From Massilia soli (GTDB lineage: Bacteria; Pseudomonadota; Gammaproteobacteria; Burkholderiales; Burkholderiaceae_D), in NCBI RefSeq assembly GCF_016809835.1, contig NZ_JAFBIL020000005.1, forward strand, positions 433,252 to 497,251: a stretch of DNA of 64,000 bases. Reading direction: 5' to 3'. The translations under genes and the position numbers were made by a program. This document shows, one piece after another, positions 8,921 through 17,691 of this stretch. How positions within the stretch are numbered: the first letter of the stretch is position 1; each line of letters opens with the position of its first letter. The notes beneath the pieces are model-generated. The model did not search any database. It saw only the letters and a list, made by a program, of their open reading frames with translations, and was not told the DNA's origin.

Positions 8921-10507
8921 TTAGTAGGCAATTCCTACGCGGACGTGAAGCTTGTTGCTGCCGCTGGCGTCGACAGCGCCCGACCGGGCCACATGGCCGT
9001 AATCGAGCTGCATGTTCATGCTGGTACCCATCGCCACGCGCAGCCCAAGCCCGGTGCTGGCGATGCTGGTGCTATCGAGTTCACCCGGCAGCGCCTTGTT
9101 GCGCTCACCGTAGGCCGCGTCGTAGAACGCCACGGCGCGGCACTGCCAGCGCCCCGCTCCGCAGAAGTTCGGCGAGTACAGCTCAAGGTTGGCGAACGCG
9201 CCCGAGTCGGCCGACAGCACGCGCTCGTCGAACCCGCGCACCGAGGCATTGCCACCGGCGCCGAACTGCTCGCCCGATACCAGCGCGTCATTGGTCCACT
9301 GGCCGTTGAACAGCACGCGCAGCTGCCAGTCCTGCAGCACCATGCGCGAGTAAGCGCCCGATACCCGCAGCATGCGGTAGCTGTCGTCGGCGCCGGCGCG
9401 GGCGCGCTCGAAGTCGATCGCCCCTCCGCGGCTGCCGCCAGCGATGTTCTGCACGGCGGCCACCGAGAAGCCGGCCTGGGCGTCGCCGTCCAGCGCGACG
9501 TTGCCGGTAAATGCCACGCTGATCGGACGGACCGTGACATCGTTGCCGAAGTTCTGCCCGGCGAACAGCACGTCGTTTTTGTAAGCCTTGATGTCGAGGC
9601 CATACACCAGGCGCGGCTCCAGCGATCCGCGGCGCGCCAGCACATGGTTGTAACGTGCGCCGAAGGTGGCGCCCTTGCCGCTCACGCCCAGGTCGAACAG
9701 GCCGGCGCTGACCACGCCGGAGTCGACGTTCGAATAGCTGGCGAACAGGTCCACCGACGCGCCCAGCGCGTACAAGGGAATGTGGTAACCGAGGCCGTAG
9801 ACGCTGACCTGGTCGGGATGTTCGACGGTGGTGGTGTACTGGATGCTGCCGAGGTGGTCGCGGCCCCACAGGTTGGCGTGCTGCAGAATCAGCCCTGCCT
9901 GGGTCTTGCCGGTCTGGCTATTGCCCGAGTTATCGAGGTTGAGCATGGCGCGCCACGCTTTTTCATCGGCCACATCGAGGTTGGCGTCGACCACATCGTC
10001 TTTCTCGCCGGTCTGCAGCTGCAGGTTGATCTTGCGCGACGGGTGTTCGTTTGCCAGCTTCAGGTTGGCAGATACCTGGTCCAGGTTCGGGGTGCGCCCG
10101 CTGGCCAGCGAAGGCATGCTGCGGCGGATGTTGGCCTCGTCGACGAACTTGTTGCCGCGTACCCGGACCTGGCCGATTGTCGGCGCCACCACGTCCAGCC
10201 GCACCACGCCGCCGCCGAGCTCCTGCTCCGGCAACTGCACCGTGACGACTTTGTAGCCGCGCGCGTGGAAGGCTCCCTCAAGCGCCTCGAGCGCGCGCTG
10301 GACGTCGCCGAAGTCGCGGTTCTTGCCGGCGAACGGCGCCAGCGCGGCCTCGACTTCCGGGGCCGGCAGCAGGCTGTTGCCGCTGACGGAGAAACCGCTG
10401 ATGTCGAAACGGATGGGTGCTTCAGGCTCTTGCCCGGCACCCCAGGCGGCGCTGGCAGCGACGGCGAGGACCGAACCTGCAAACAGGCGCGCAAATCGTA
10501 AACTCAT
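8921..10507 (-). CDS. TpsB outer-membrane transporter (ShlB/FhaC/HecB family)
   Basis: A 528-residue Omp85-superfamily pore that exports the TpsA encoded just downstream. The signal peptide is residues 1 to about 24 (ending AAWGA). POTRA-type domains occupy about 30-200: FDISGFSVSGNSLLP, then VRVRGNKFVDEANIRRSMP. The C-terminal barrel carries the conserved VRGF motif in NASVRGFDER and ends in an aromatic residue (VRVGIAY) typical of outer-membrane barrels. I prefer ATG 10507; a TTG five codons upstream is open. The gap to TpsA is 15 bp, so the two are co-transcribed. The 179 bp upstream separating it from the cyclase stop is relatively AT-rich and may hold its own promoter. Confidence 0.92.
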   Translation of the reverse strand: MSLRFARLFAGSVLAVAASAAWGAGQEPEAPIRFDISGFSVSGNSLLPAPEVEAALAPFAGKNRDFGDVQRALEALEGAFHARGYKVVTVQLPEQELGGGVVRLDVVAPTIGQVRVRGNKFVDEANIRRSMPSLASGRTPNLDQVSANLKLANEHPSRKINLQLQTGEKDDVVDANLDVADEKAWRAMLNLDNSGNSQTGKTQAGLILQHANLWGRDHLGSIQYTTTVEHPDQVSVYGLGYHIPLYALGASVDLFASYSNVDSGVVSAGLFDLGVSGKGATFGARYNHVLARRGSLEPRLVYGLDIKAYKNDVLFAGQNFGNDVTVRPISVAFTGNVALDGDAQAGFSVAAVQNIAGGSRGGAIDFERARAGADDSYRMLRVSGAYSRMVLQDWQLRVLFNGQWTNDALVSGEQFGAGGNASVRGFDERVLSADSGAFANLELYSPNFCGAGRWQCRAVAFYDAAYGERNKALPGELDSTSIASTGLGLRVAMGTSMNMQLDYGHVARSGAVDASGSNKLHVRVGIAY

Positions 10508-10686
10508 GGTGGGGCTCGACAAAAAGGTGGTGTGTCCTCATCCGCACAAGGGTCGGCGAGACTTCTTCACCTTTTAGTTTAGACCGTTTATGTTGCAATG
10601 GAGAAAATATATGCCTGCTTGTTCAACGGCCTCGCTTAGGGTCCCGCGCGACGTTGCCTGATAACAACGTTTTATTATCATCCAAA

Positions 10687-12915
10687 CTACTTCGTGTCGA
10701 AATTGGTCACGCCATCCCAGTTGGCGCCTGGCGGGTCGCGCCGGAACTGCGCGATCCGGTCGAGATACAAGCGGTACAGGCCGAGCGGCCGCCGGGCGAA
10801 CAACTGCCCGATGGCGGCTTCAGCGGAATCCCAGTCGCGCGCGCGGAACATGGCCAGCGCCTGGTCCCATTGCGCCACTTCCTCGACGATGGCGCCCTCG
10901 GCCGCGTCGCGCCGGACGACCGGTTCGAACAGCGCCACCGGTTCGTTCTTTCCCTTGACGCGCACCCGGTCAAGCTCGCGGTACAGGAACTCAGGCGCCG
11001 CTGTGCGGGTGGCCTCGCCCACCGCGATATCGGCGCCATACAGCTTGGTCACCCCCTCCAGCCGGGCCGCCAGGTTCACCGCGTCGCCCATGACCGTGTA
11101 CGCGCGGCGGATCGCCGAGCCCATGTCGCCGACGTGCATCAAGCCGGTGTTGACGCCGATACCGATGCGCAGCGCCGGCCAGCCGCGCGCGACGAATTGT
11201 TGATTCAGGCGCGCGGCGCTGGCCTGCATCTGCAAGGCTGTCGCCACCGCGCGGCTGGCGTGGTCGGGGAAATGCACCGGCGCGCCCCAGAACGCCATCA
11301 CCGCGTCGCCGATATATTTGTCGAGCGTTCCCCGGTGGCTGTCGCGGATGTCTTCGGACATCGCGGTCAGGTAGAGGTTGATGTACTCGCGCAGCTCCTT
11401 TGGCGCCAGCCCTTCCGAAATGGTGGTGAAACCGCGCACGTCGGCAAACATCACGCTCAGTATCCGGCTGTCGCCGTCCATGTTGTACTTGCCGGGATCT
11501 TCCGCCATCTCGGCCACCAGCTCGGGCGCGACGTACTCGCCGAAGCGCGACACCAGCGCCTTCCCTTTGCGCACCTCGAAGAAGTAGCCCCAGACGAGGT
11601 TCACAAGGAACAGCGCAATGATCAGCAGCATCAGCGAAGCGCCATTGAGCACAATGTCCTGCGACGCGTACATCCAGTAGTTGAACAGCGCGGCGGCGCA
11701 CAACGCCGCGCTGGCAAGCACGATCGACTTGAGCGGCGACAGCACCGCCAGCGCGAAGGTCAAAGCCAGGCCGATGCCCAGCACCTGCAGGAATTCGATC
11801 GCCAGCGCAAAGTCGGGACGCGACTTGAAGCGGCCGTCGAGGATCGACTTGATCAGGTTCGCATGCACTTCAACGCCGGGATATTCGGCGTTCACGGGCG
11901 TCACGCGGATATCCTTCAGTCCCGGCGCGGTGGTGCCGACCAGGACGATCGCGCCCTTCAGTAGCGCGGCATCGGCCGCGCCGGTCAGCACATCGACCGC
12001 CGGCACATAGCGGAACGCGCCGCCGCCGGGGCCGCCCTTGCCGCGGAACTGCACCGTCGTCACCAGGCCGTACCCGACCGGGACGGCCACCGCGCGCGCG
12101 GGCGTGAACAGGACGATTTCGTCGAGGCCGCCCTGGGCGAATACCGGCGTGATCGCGCTGGCATTCAGGTACACCGCGGCAGTGGCCAGCGACAGCGACG
12201 GATAGTAGCCGTTGCCGATCCGCTGCAGCAGCGTGGATGAACGGATCACGCCATCGGCGTCGGTCAGCGCCGTAAAGATGCCGGCGCCGCGCGCGGCTTG
12301 CTGCAGGCGCGCGATATTGGCTTCGTAGCCATCGGGCTCGTAGGCGGCGACTTCGCGGCCGTCGAGCTGGTCGACGGTGAACGCCGGCGCCGGCAGCATG
12401 CCCTTGGTATGGCGCTCCGACACGCTGTACCCGAGCACCACCGGCTGCCCTTGCATCGCCCTGGCGAACAGGCCGTCGTAATCCATGCGCTCTTCGAGCA
12501 GCGCCAGCTGCGACTTCAGGCCCGGCACGTCCTTGAGCTCGTCGCGCGACAGCTTTTCCAGCACCTTGTAGCCGGATGAATTGTCGGCCTCGGGGAACGA
12601 GATATCGAAGCCGATCGTGGCGGCCTGGTAGTGTTTCGTCAGCCGGGTGACCAGGTCGGCCTGGATGTCGCGGCTCCACGGAAAGCGGCCCACCTGTGCC
12701 AGGCTTTTTTCGTCGATGTCGACGATGACGATGCGCGGGTCGAGCACCGGCTGTTCGACCCGCATGCGCAGGCCCGACAAAAACCCTTCGAGGCGCTCGA
12801 CCGCGTCGCTGTCATAGAACGCCCACACGTGCAGCGCCGCCGCCAGCGTCAGCAGCAGCCCGAGGGTCCAGCGCGCACCATACCTGGGAAGCAGCCGGCT
12901 GCGCCAGCGGCTCAT
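10687..12915 (-). CDS. CHASE2-domain membrane adenylate cyclase (class III)
   Basis: A 742-residue integral membrane cyclase. There is one N-terminal transmembrane segment (about 15-33), an extracytoplasmic CHASE2 sensor (about 40-300, with RIVIVDIDEKSLAQVGRFPW), three membrane helices (about 330-410), and a cytoplasmic class III cyclase domain (about 440-620). Metal aspartates lie in MFADVRGF and KYIGDAVMAFW; the Lys of LDKYIGD and Asp of VMGDAVNLAARLE indicate ATP rather than GTP as substrate. The start at ATG 12915 overlaps the stop of the upstream 84-codon ORF as ATGA; a longer frame from GTG 13017 exists but lacks conserved sequence. It precedes the TPS genes on the same strand. The ligand sensed by CHASE2 is unknown. 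Confidence 0.9.
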   Translation of the reverse strand: MSRWRSRLLPRYGARWTLGLLLTLAAALHVWAFYDSDAVERLEGFLSGLRMRVEQPVLDPRIVIVDIDEKSLAQVGRFPWSRDIQADLVTRLTKHYQAATIGFDISFPEADNSSGYKVLEKLSRDELKDVPGLKSQLALLEERMDYDGLFARAMQGQPVVLGYSVSERHTKGMLPAPAFTVDQLDGREVAAYEPDGYEANIARLQQAARGAGIFTALTDADGVIRSSTLLQRIGNGYYPSLSLATAAVYLNASAITPVFAQGGLDEIVLFTPARAVAVPVGYGLVTTVQFRGKGGPGGGAFRYVPAVDVLTGAADAALLKGAIVLVGTTAPGLKDIRVTPVNAEYPGVEVHANLIKSILDGRFKSRPDFALAIEFLQVLGIGLALTFALAVLSPLKSIVLASAALCAAALFNYWMYASQDIVLNGASLMLLIIALFLVNLVWGYFFEVRKGKALVSRFGEYVAPELVAEMAEDPGKYNMDGDSRILSVMFADVRGFTTISEGLAPKELREYINLYLTAMSEDIRDSHRGTLDKYIGDAVMAFWGAPVHFPDHASRAVATALQMQASAARLNQQFVARGWPALRIGIGVNTGLMHVGDMGSAIRRAYTVMGDAVNLAARLEGVTKLYGADIAVGEATRTAAPEFLYRELDRVRVKGKNEPVALFEPVVRRDAAEGAIVEEVAQWDQALAMFRARDWDSAEAAIGQLFARRPLGLYRLYLDRIAQFRRDPPGANWDGVTNFDTK

Positions 12916-13166
12916 GCCGCGTATCCCGGGATGCTCGTCTCGTCGATTTGGTCGCTCCGACCCCATGCGGCTAGCGCCGGGTTGCTTGGCAGGCCGGCGT
13001 TCGCGCCTCCCTGGCACAGCCCCACGCTGTCATTGATCGAGATGGCGCAATCGCGTTGAATGCGGTCGCGCAGCGCGACGACGTCCGGGCTGGCGCCGGG
13101 CGCGACACGCCATTCTGTCCGCTGGTCGAGCCGCTGCGCGATTTGTGTCTGGGTGAGCTCGTGCAT
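12912..13166 (-). CDS. Hypothetical 84-residue protein coupled to the cyclase
   Basis: Not recognised. The frame from ATG 13166 encodes MHELTQTQIAQRLDQRTEWR followed by a segment with two cysteines (RDCAIS and GLCQGG) and no membrane helix. Its TGA overlaps the cyclase ATG (ATGA), the main evidence that it is translated; such overlaps usually mark coupled genes. No strong Shine-Dalgarno is visible. It could be a small regulator of the cyclase or only a leader ORF. It would be divergent from the MBL-fold gene, with about 260 bp between. Confidence 0.5.
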   Translation of the reverse strand: MHELTQTQIAQRLDQRTEWRVAPGASPDVVALRDRIQRDCAISINDSVGLCQGGANAGLPSNPALAAWGRSDQIDETSIPGYAA

Positions 13167-13429
13167 AATTGGACAGCCTGTCTGTGTTCAGGGTGCGACG
13201 GGCGGAAGAAAAACTTGCCCAGGCGCAAGGATACAGTGTAGCGTTAGCGTAGGCTGCTGTACATCCCGCGGCGAAAATTAGGGCGGCGGTGTGTTAAAAC
13301 GGCTATGATCAGTCTAAATTGCAACTATATGCAAGGCGAGTGCGCGCCTGCATCTGGTAGCCGACGGGAGGTCCCGATCGGCGTTGTCGAGACCGAAACA
13401 TATCGGTCGGTTCTGTTGGGGAGTCTTAC

Positions 13430-14338
13430 ATGAAATTCCGCTTCTGGGGGGTGCGCGGTTCGATACCGTCGCCGGGTCCGCGTACTGTCAGGTATGGTGG
13501 TAACACGACGTGCATCGAAGTATGCACCGATGACGGCACGCTGATCATCCTCGATGGCGGCACCGGGCTGTTCGCGCTGGCCCAAAACCTGCTCACCCGT
13601 TTGCCGGTACAGGCCAACATTTTCATCACCCACAGCCACTGGGACCACATCCACGGCCTGCCCTTCTTCGCCCCGCTGTTCATTCGCGGTAACCGGGTGC
13701 GCCTGCATGGCGCCGTCGATCCGGTCACCGGCAACGGGATCGAACACGTGATGAGCGTGCAGCTCCAGAACAGCTACTTCCCGGTCAGCGAAACCCAGAT
13801 GGACGCCACCATCGAATACCAGACCCTCACCGCCGGCGTGCCAATCAGCCTGGGCGACGCGGTAGTCGGCAACGTGGTGATGAACCACCCGGTCACCAAC
13901 CTTGGCTACCGCATTACATGCAACGGCAAGTCGGTGTTTTTCACCGGCGATCATGAGCCGTTCTATAACGAGTACCCCGCGGAGGACCCGCGCCACGCCC
14001 CGCACCAGGCCTGGATGGAAACGCGTCAGATCGAGATCGACCAGGCCATGGCCGGCGTCGACGCCCTGATCATGGACTGCTCGTATACCATTTCCGAATA
14101 CCCGTCCAAGCGCGGCTGGGGCCACGGCACCTTCGACGCGGCGCTGGCAACCGCAAAGCGGGTGGGCGCGCGCACGCTGTACTGCACCCACCACGAACCG
14201 ACCCGTGGCGACGACGAACTCGAAGCGGCGTTCGCCGACGCGCTCAAGCGCCACGCGCCGCTGCCGGATGGGCTCAACGTGGTGCTGGCCTATGAAGGCC
14301 TCGAAGTCGAGGTGACCGCGCGCGAGGCGGTCGTTTAG
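13430..14338 (+). CDS. MBL-fold metallo-hydrolase
   Basis: A 302-residue metallo-beta-lactamase-fold hydrolase, probably cytosolic. It begins MKFRFWGVRGSIPSPGP, a start typical of the cyclase/phosphodiesterase-like MBL branch. The metal-binding motif is HSHWDHIHG at about residues 66-74, with further ligands in VFFTGDHEP and the C-terminal CTHHEP. The start has GGGGAG about 8 bp upstream. A short inverted repeat (GACCGA, TCGGTC) at 13391-13408 lies just before the Shine-Dalgarno and could be a regulatory hairpin. The substrate cannot be read from sequence. A link to cyclic nucleotides through the divergent cyclase locus is speculation. Confidence 0.85.
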   Translation: MKFRFWGVRGSIPSPGPRTVRYGGNTTCIEVCTDDGTLIILDGGTGLFALAQNLLTRLPVQANIFITHSHWDHIHGLPFFAPLFIRGNRVRLHGAVDPVTGNGIEHVMSVQLQNSYFPVSETQMDATIEYQTLTAGVPISLGDAVVGNVVMNHPVTNLGYRITCNGKSVFFTGDHEPFYNEYPAEDPRHAPHQAWMETRQIEIDQAMAGVDALIMDCSYTISEYPSKRGWGHGTFDAALATAKRVGARTLYCTHHEPTRGDDELEAAFADALKRHAPLPDGLNVVLAYEGLEVEVTAREAVV

Positions 14339-14395
14339 CGCAATCGGGATGCCCGCGGGCGCGGCGCCGCCCTCCATCACTGCCGCTGACGGCGC

Positions 14396-14428
14396 AAAAA
14401 AAAACCGCCCGATAAGGGCGGTTTTTTT
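14396..14428. terminator. Bidirectional intrinsic terminator
   Basis: Nine A, stem AACCGCCC, loop GATAA, stem GGGCGGTT and a T-run. It lies between the converging MBL-fold gene (plus) and Pit transporter gene (minus) and serves both. Confidence 0.93.
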
Positions 14429-14441
14429 GCAGCTGCGATGC

Positions 14442-15452
14442 TTACATGATCTTGGTGCCGATCCACCAGGCCACCGCCGCCATGAAGGCCGACGCCGGGA
14501 TCGTGAAGACCCATGCCCAGACGATGTTGCCGGCCACGCCCCAGCGCACCGCCGACATCTTCTGCGATGCACCCACGCCGACGATCGCGCCGGTGATGGT
14601 GTGGGTGGTCGAGACCGGGACGCCCCAGAAGCTTGACATCAGCAAGGTGATCGCGCCGCCGGTTTCGGCGCAGAAGCCGCCTACCGGTTTGAGCTTGGTG
14701 ATCTTCTGGCCCATCGTCTTGACGATGCGCCAGCCGCCGAACAGCGTACCGAAACTGATCATCGCGTAGCAGGAGATGATCGCCCACTTCGGAGGCTCGG
14801 TCGCGTCAGCTGCCAGGTTGCCCGATGCGATCAGCAGCATCCAGATGATACCCAGCGTCTTTTGCGCATCGTTACCGCCGTGGCCCAGGCTGTACGCCGC
14901 GGCCGAAGCCAGTTGCAGGCGGCGGAACCAGGTGTCGACCTTGCGCGGCGTCGATTTGACGAACAGCCACGACACAATCAGCATGATGATGGCCCCCAGC
15001 GCGAAGCCGAGCATCGGCGCGATCACGATGAACATGACGGTCTTGATCAGGCCGCCGGCGATCAGCGCGCCGGTACCTGCCTTGGCGACAGCCGCGCCAA
15101 CCAGGCCGCCGATCAGCGCGTGCGAGGACGACGATGGAATGCCGTAGTACCAGGTGATGACGTTCCAGACGATGGCCCCGACCAGGGCCCCGAAAATGAC
15201 GTAATGGTCGACCACCATCGGATCGATGGTGCCTTTGCCAATCGCACTGGCGACCTTCAGGCCAACCACGAAAATGGCGACGAAGTTAAAGAAGGCTGCC
15301 ATCGCCACCGCGGTTTGCGGCTTCAGGACGCCAGTCGATACGACGGTAGCGATCGCATTCGCGGCATCATGGAAGCCGTTCATGAAGTCGAACACCAGCG
15401 CAAGCGCGATCAACATGCCAAGCACGTAAATGCTGATTTCTACATTGTTCAT
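14442..15452 (-). CDS. pit: Inorganic phosphate transporter, PiT family
   Basis: A 336-residue inner-membrane low-affinity phosphate carrier with about 8-10 hydrophobic helices. The two PiT signature repeats are visible: FMNGFHDAANAIATVVSTG near residue 23 and YSLGHGGNDAQKTLGI near 210. The PSSSSHALIGGLVG element of the family is near 108. Length suits the short bacterial PiT class. It lies 30 bp downstream of the DUF47 gene, the usual accessory partner, so the two form an operon. No Pho box was recognised. Confidence 0.93.
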   Translation of the reverse strand: MNNVEISIYVLGMLIALALVFDFMNGFHDAANAIATVVSTGVLKPQTAVAMAAFFNFVAIFVVGLKVASAIGKGTIDPMVVDHYVIFGALVGAIVWNVITWYYGIPSSSSHALIGGLVGAAVAKAGTGALIAGGLIKTVMFIVIAPMLGFALGAIIMLIVSWLFVKSTPRKVDTWFRRLQLASAAAYSLGHGGNDAQKTLGIIWMLLIASGNLAADATEPPKWAIISCYAMISFGTLFGGWRIVKTMGQKITKLKPVGGFCAETGGAITLLMSSFWGVPVSTTHTITGAIVGVGASQKMSAVRWGVAGNIVWAWVFTIPASAFMAAVAWWIGTKIM

Positions 15453-15482
15453 GTTTTATCTTTTCCCGGACGTTGACGCGTC

Positions 15483-16109
15483 TTATGCGTTTTCGACGAT
15501 GATGCCTTCAATGATGTTGGCCACGTCTTCGCAACGGTCGGTCACGGTCTCGAGGATTTCGTAGATTGCCTTCAGCTTGATCAGGTTGCGCACGTCCGGC
15601 TCGTCGCGGAACAGCTTGGACATCGCGGCGCGCATCACGTGGTCGGCGTCCGACTCGAGGCGGTCGATCTCTTCGCAGATGGCGACGATCTTGTGCGAGT
15701 TGTCCATGTTATGCAGCAGGCCGACGGCCGCCTGCACTTTTTCGCAGCAGGCCAGCGACAGCTCGGCCAGGCGCTTGGCTTCCGGCGTGACCGCCTTCAG
15801 GTCGTACAGCGACACGGTCTGGGCCGCGTCTTCCATCAGGTCGAGGATGTCGTCCATGCGCGTGATCAGCTTGTGGATGTCGTCGCGGTCGATCGGCGTG
15901 ATGAAGGTCTTGTGCAGCATGTCGACGCAAGCATAGGTGACCTTGTCGGCTTCCTTCTCGATGCCTTCGATCGCGTGGGTACGCATTTCGAGGTCGTCGA
16001 AGTTGGTCATCAAGCCAACCATTTCATGCGCACCCTTCACGCACAGAGCGGCGTGCTGGTTGAACAGGTCAAAGAACTTGCCCTCGGTGGGCATTAAACG
16101 TCCGAACAT
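15483..16109 (-). CDS. DUF47 / PhoU-like protein paired with Pit
   Basis: A 208-residue all-helical cytosolic protein of the DUF47 (TIGR00153-type) family, distantly related to PhoU, normally encoded beside PiT transporters and thought to modulate them. It begins MFGRLMPTEGKFFDLFNQHA, then shows HAIEGIEKEADKVTY and PIDRDDIHKLITRMDDILD, both characteristic. ATG 16109 is chosen because ACGGAGA lies six bases upstream; a longer frame from 16142 is less likely. First gene of the two-gene operon with the Pi transporter. Confidence 0.9.
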   Translation of the reverse strand: MFGRLMPTEGKFFDLFNQHAALCVKGAHEMVGLMTNFDDLEMRTHAIEGIEKEADKVTYACVDMLHKTFITPIDRDDIHKLITRMDDILDLMEDAAQTVSLYDLKAVTPEAKRLAELSLACCEKVQAAVGLLHNMDNSHKIVAICEEIDRLESDADHVMRAAMSKLFRDEPDVRNLIKLKAIYEILETVTDRCEDVANIIEGIIVENA

Positions 16110-16174
16110 AGATTTCTCCGTTAAATCGTAGATGCTTCTCATGATGCCGCTGCGGCTGGCGGCTTGTGATATTT

Positions 16175-17560
16175 TTAGTCGCCCTGGTAAAGGGCGAGGT
16201 TTCCGCTGTAGTTGCCAAATTTGGTGTACTGGCCAATCCAGGTCAGGCGCACGGCGCCGATCGGGCCGTTACGCTGCTTGCCGATGATGATCTCGGCGGT
16301 GCCCTTGTCGGGCGAGTCGGGGTTGTAGACCTCGTCGCGGTACAGGAAGATGATGACGTCGGCATCCTGCTCGATCGCGCCCGATTCGCGCAAGTCGGAC
16401 ATGACCGGACGCTTGTTGGGACGCTGCTCCAGCGAGCGGTTCAGCTGCGACAGCGCGATCACCGGGCAGTGCAGCTCCTTGGCCAGGCCCTTCAGGCTTC
16501 GCGAAATCTCCGAGATCTCGGAGGCGCGGTTGTCGCCCTGGGTCGACCCGGTCATCAGCTGCAGGTAGTCGACGATGATCAGGCCAAGCTTGCCGCACTG
16601 GCGCGACAGGCGGCGCGAGCGCGCGCGCATCTCGATCGGGTTCAGCGCCGGCGTCTCGTCGATGTACAGCTGCGCTTCGTTCATCTTCTGGATCGCATGG
16701 GTCAGGCGCGGCCAGTCTTCGTCGTTCAGGCGGCCGGTGCGCAGGCGGTGCTGGTCGAGCTGGCCGACCGAACCTAGCATACGCATGGCCAGCTGGGTGC
16801 CGCCCATCTCCATCGAGAAGATCGCCACCGGCAGGCCGGCTTCGATCGCCACGTTCTCGCCGATGTTGACCGAGAACGCGGTCTTGCCCATCGATGGGCG
16901 GCCGGCGACGATCACCAGGTCGCCCGGCTGCAGGCCCGAGGTCATGCGGTCGAGGTCGATGAACCCGGTCGGCACGCCGGTGATCTCGCTCTGGTTGTCA
17001 CGGCTGTACAACTCGTCGATGCGCTCGACCACCTGGGTCAGCAGCGGCTGTACCGGCACCCAGCCGGCGCTGCCGCGCGAACCCTGTTCGGCGATCGCGA
17101 AGATCTTCGATTCGGCCTCGTCGAGCATCTGCTTGACTTCCTTGCCCTGCGGGTTGAACGCCTGGCCCTGGATTTCGTCGGCCACGGTGATCAGCTTGCG
17201 CAGGATGCCGCGGTCGCGCACGATCTCGGCGTAGCGGCGGATATTCGCCGCCGACGGCGTATTTTGCGCCATCGCGTTCAGGTACTGCAGGCCGCCGACT
17301 TCCTCGGCCTTGCCGATCGTGCTCAGCGCCTCGAACACGGTGATGACGTCGGCCGGGCGCGAGCCGTTGATCAGCTTGACGACCTGCTCGAAGATGATCC
17401 GGTGGTCGTAGCGGTAAAAGTCATCGGCATGCATCATGTCCGCAATGCGGTCGAACGCAGCGTTATCGCGCAACAAGCCACCGATCACCGATTGCTCGGC
17501 CTCGATCGAGTGGGGCGGGATGCGGAGGGATTCTAGTTGCGGATCGGAAGGGACATTCAT
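16175..17560 (-). CDS. dnaB: Replicative DNA helicase DnaB
   Basis: A 461-residue hexameric helicase unwinding DNA at the replication fork. N-terminal domain SLRIPPHSIEAEQSVIGGLL; RecA-like C-terminal domain with Walker A GRPSMGKTAFSVNI, Walker B LGLIIVDYLQLM and the DnaB motif IALSQLNRSLEQRP with its arginine finger region. Length and content are normal; no intein. Two in-frame ATGs (17569, 17560) are possible; 17560 matches the usual family start MNVPSDP. There is no Shine-Dalgarno before it, but a TATAAT box lies 8 bp upstream, so a leaderless mRNA is possible. Downstream of rplI, separated by a terminator. Confidence 0.95.
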   Translation of the reverse strand: MNVPSDPQLESLRIPPHSIEAEQSVIGGLLRDNAAFDRIADMMHADDFYRYDHRIIFEQVVKLINGSRPADVITVFEALSTIGKAEEVGGLQYLNAMAQNTPSAANIRRYAEIVRDRGILRKLITVADEIQGQAFNPQGKEVKQMLDEAESKIFAIAEQGSRGSAGWVPVQPLLTQVVERIDELYSRDNQSEITGVPTGFIDLDRMTSGLQPGDLVIVAGRPSMGKTAFSVNIGENVAIEAGLPVAIFSMEMGGTQLAMRMLGSVGQLDQHRLRTGRLNDEDWPRLTHAIQKMNEAQLYIDETPALNPIEMRARSRRLSRQCGKLGLIIVDYLQLMTGSTQGDNRASEISEISRSLKGLAKELHCPVIALSQLNRSLEQRPNKRPVMSDLRESGAIEQDADVIIFLYRDEVYNPDSPDKGTAEIIIGKQRNGPIGAVRLTWIGQYTKFGNYSGNLALYQGD

Positions 17561-17567
17561 GGCGCGC

Positions 17568-17598
17568 ATTATACCTTTTTCGCATAGACAGACTGCAA
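17568..17598 (-). promoter_or_regulatory. Candidate dnaB promoter close to the start codon
   Basis: On the minus strand TTGCAG (17598-17593), 19 bp, then a perfect TATAAT (17573-17568). Initiation about 7 bp further would fall at or next to the ATG at 17560, predicting a leaderless or very short leader. The 19-bp spacer is longer than the optimum. Confidence 0.45.
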
Positions 17599-17621
17599 GA
17601 AATGGCGGGGTTCAGGCGATA

Positions 17622-17647
17622 AAAAAGCCGGGCAAGCCCGGCTTTTT
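17622..17647 (-). terminator. Intrinsic terminator of the S6-PriB-S18-L9 operon
   Basis: Stem AAAAAGCCGGGC, two-base gap AA, matching GCCCGGCTTTTT. It lies 45 bp after the rplI stop and before dnaB on the same strand, separating the two transcription units. Confidence 0.92.
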
Positions 17648-17691
17648 GGTGGTAGGAAAGGCAATCGCCTCCCCTGCCGAAATGCTACTGC

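Noticed and set aside
6500..10501. A 1333-codon plus-strand open frame across tpsA and tpsB
   Set aside because: It is antisense to two well-recognised genes, Arg/Ala/Asp-rich and without domains; long antisense frames are expected in GC-rich coding DNA.
10417..11964. A 515-codon plus-strand open frame opposite the cyclase
   Set aside because: Shadow of the CHASE2 cyclase; His/Arg/Gln-rich with no domain.
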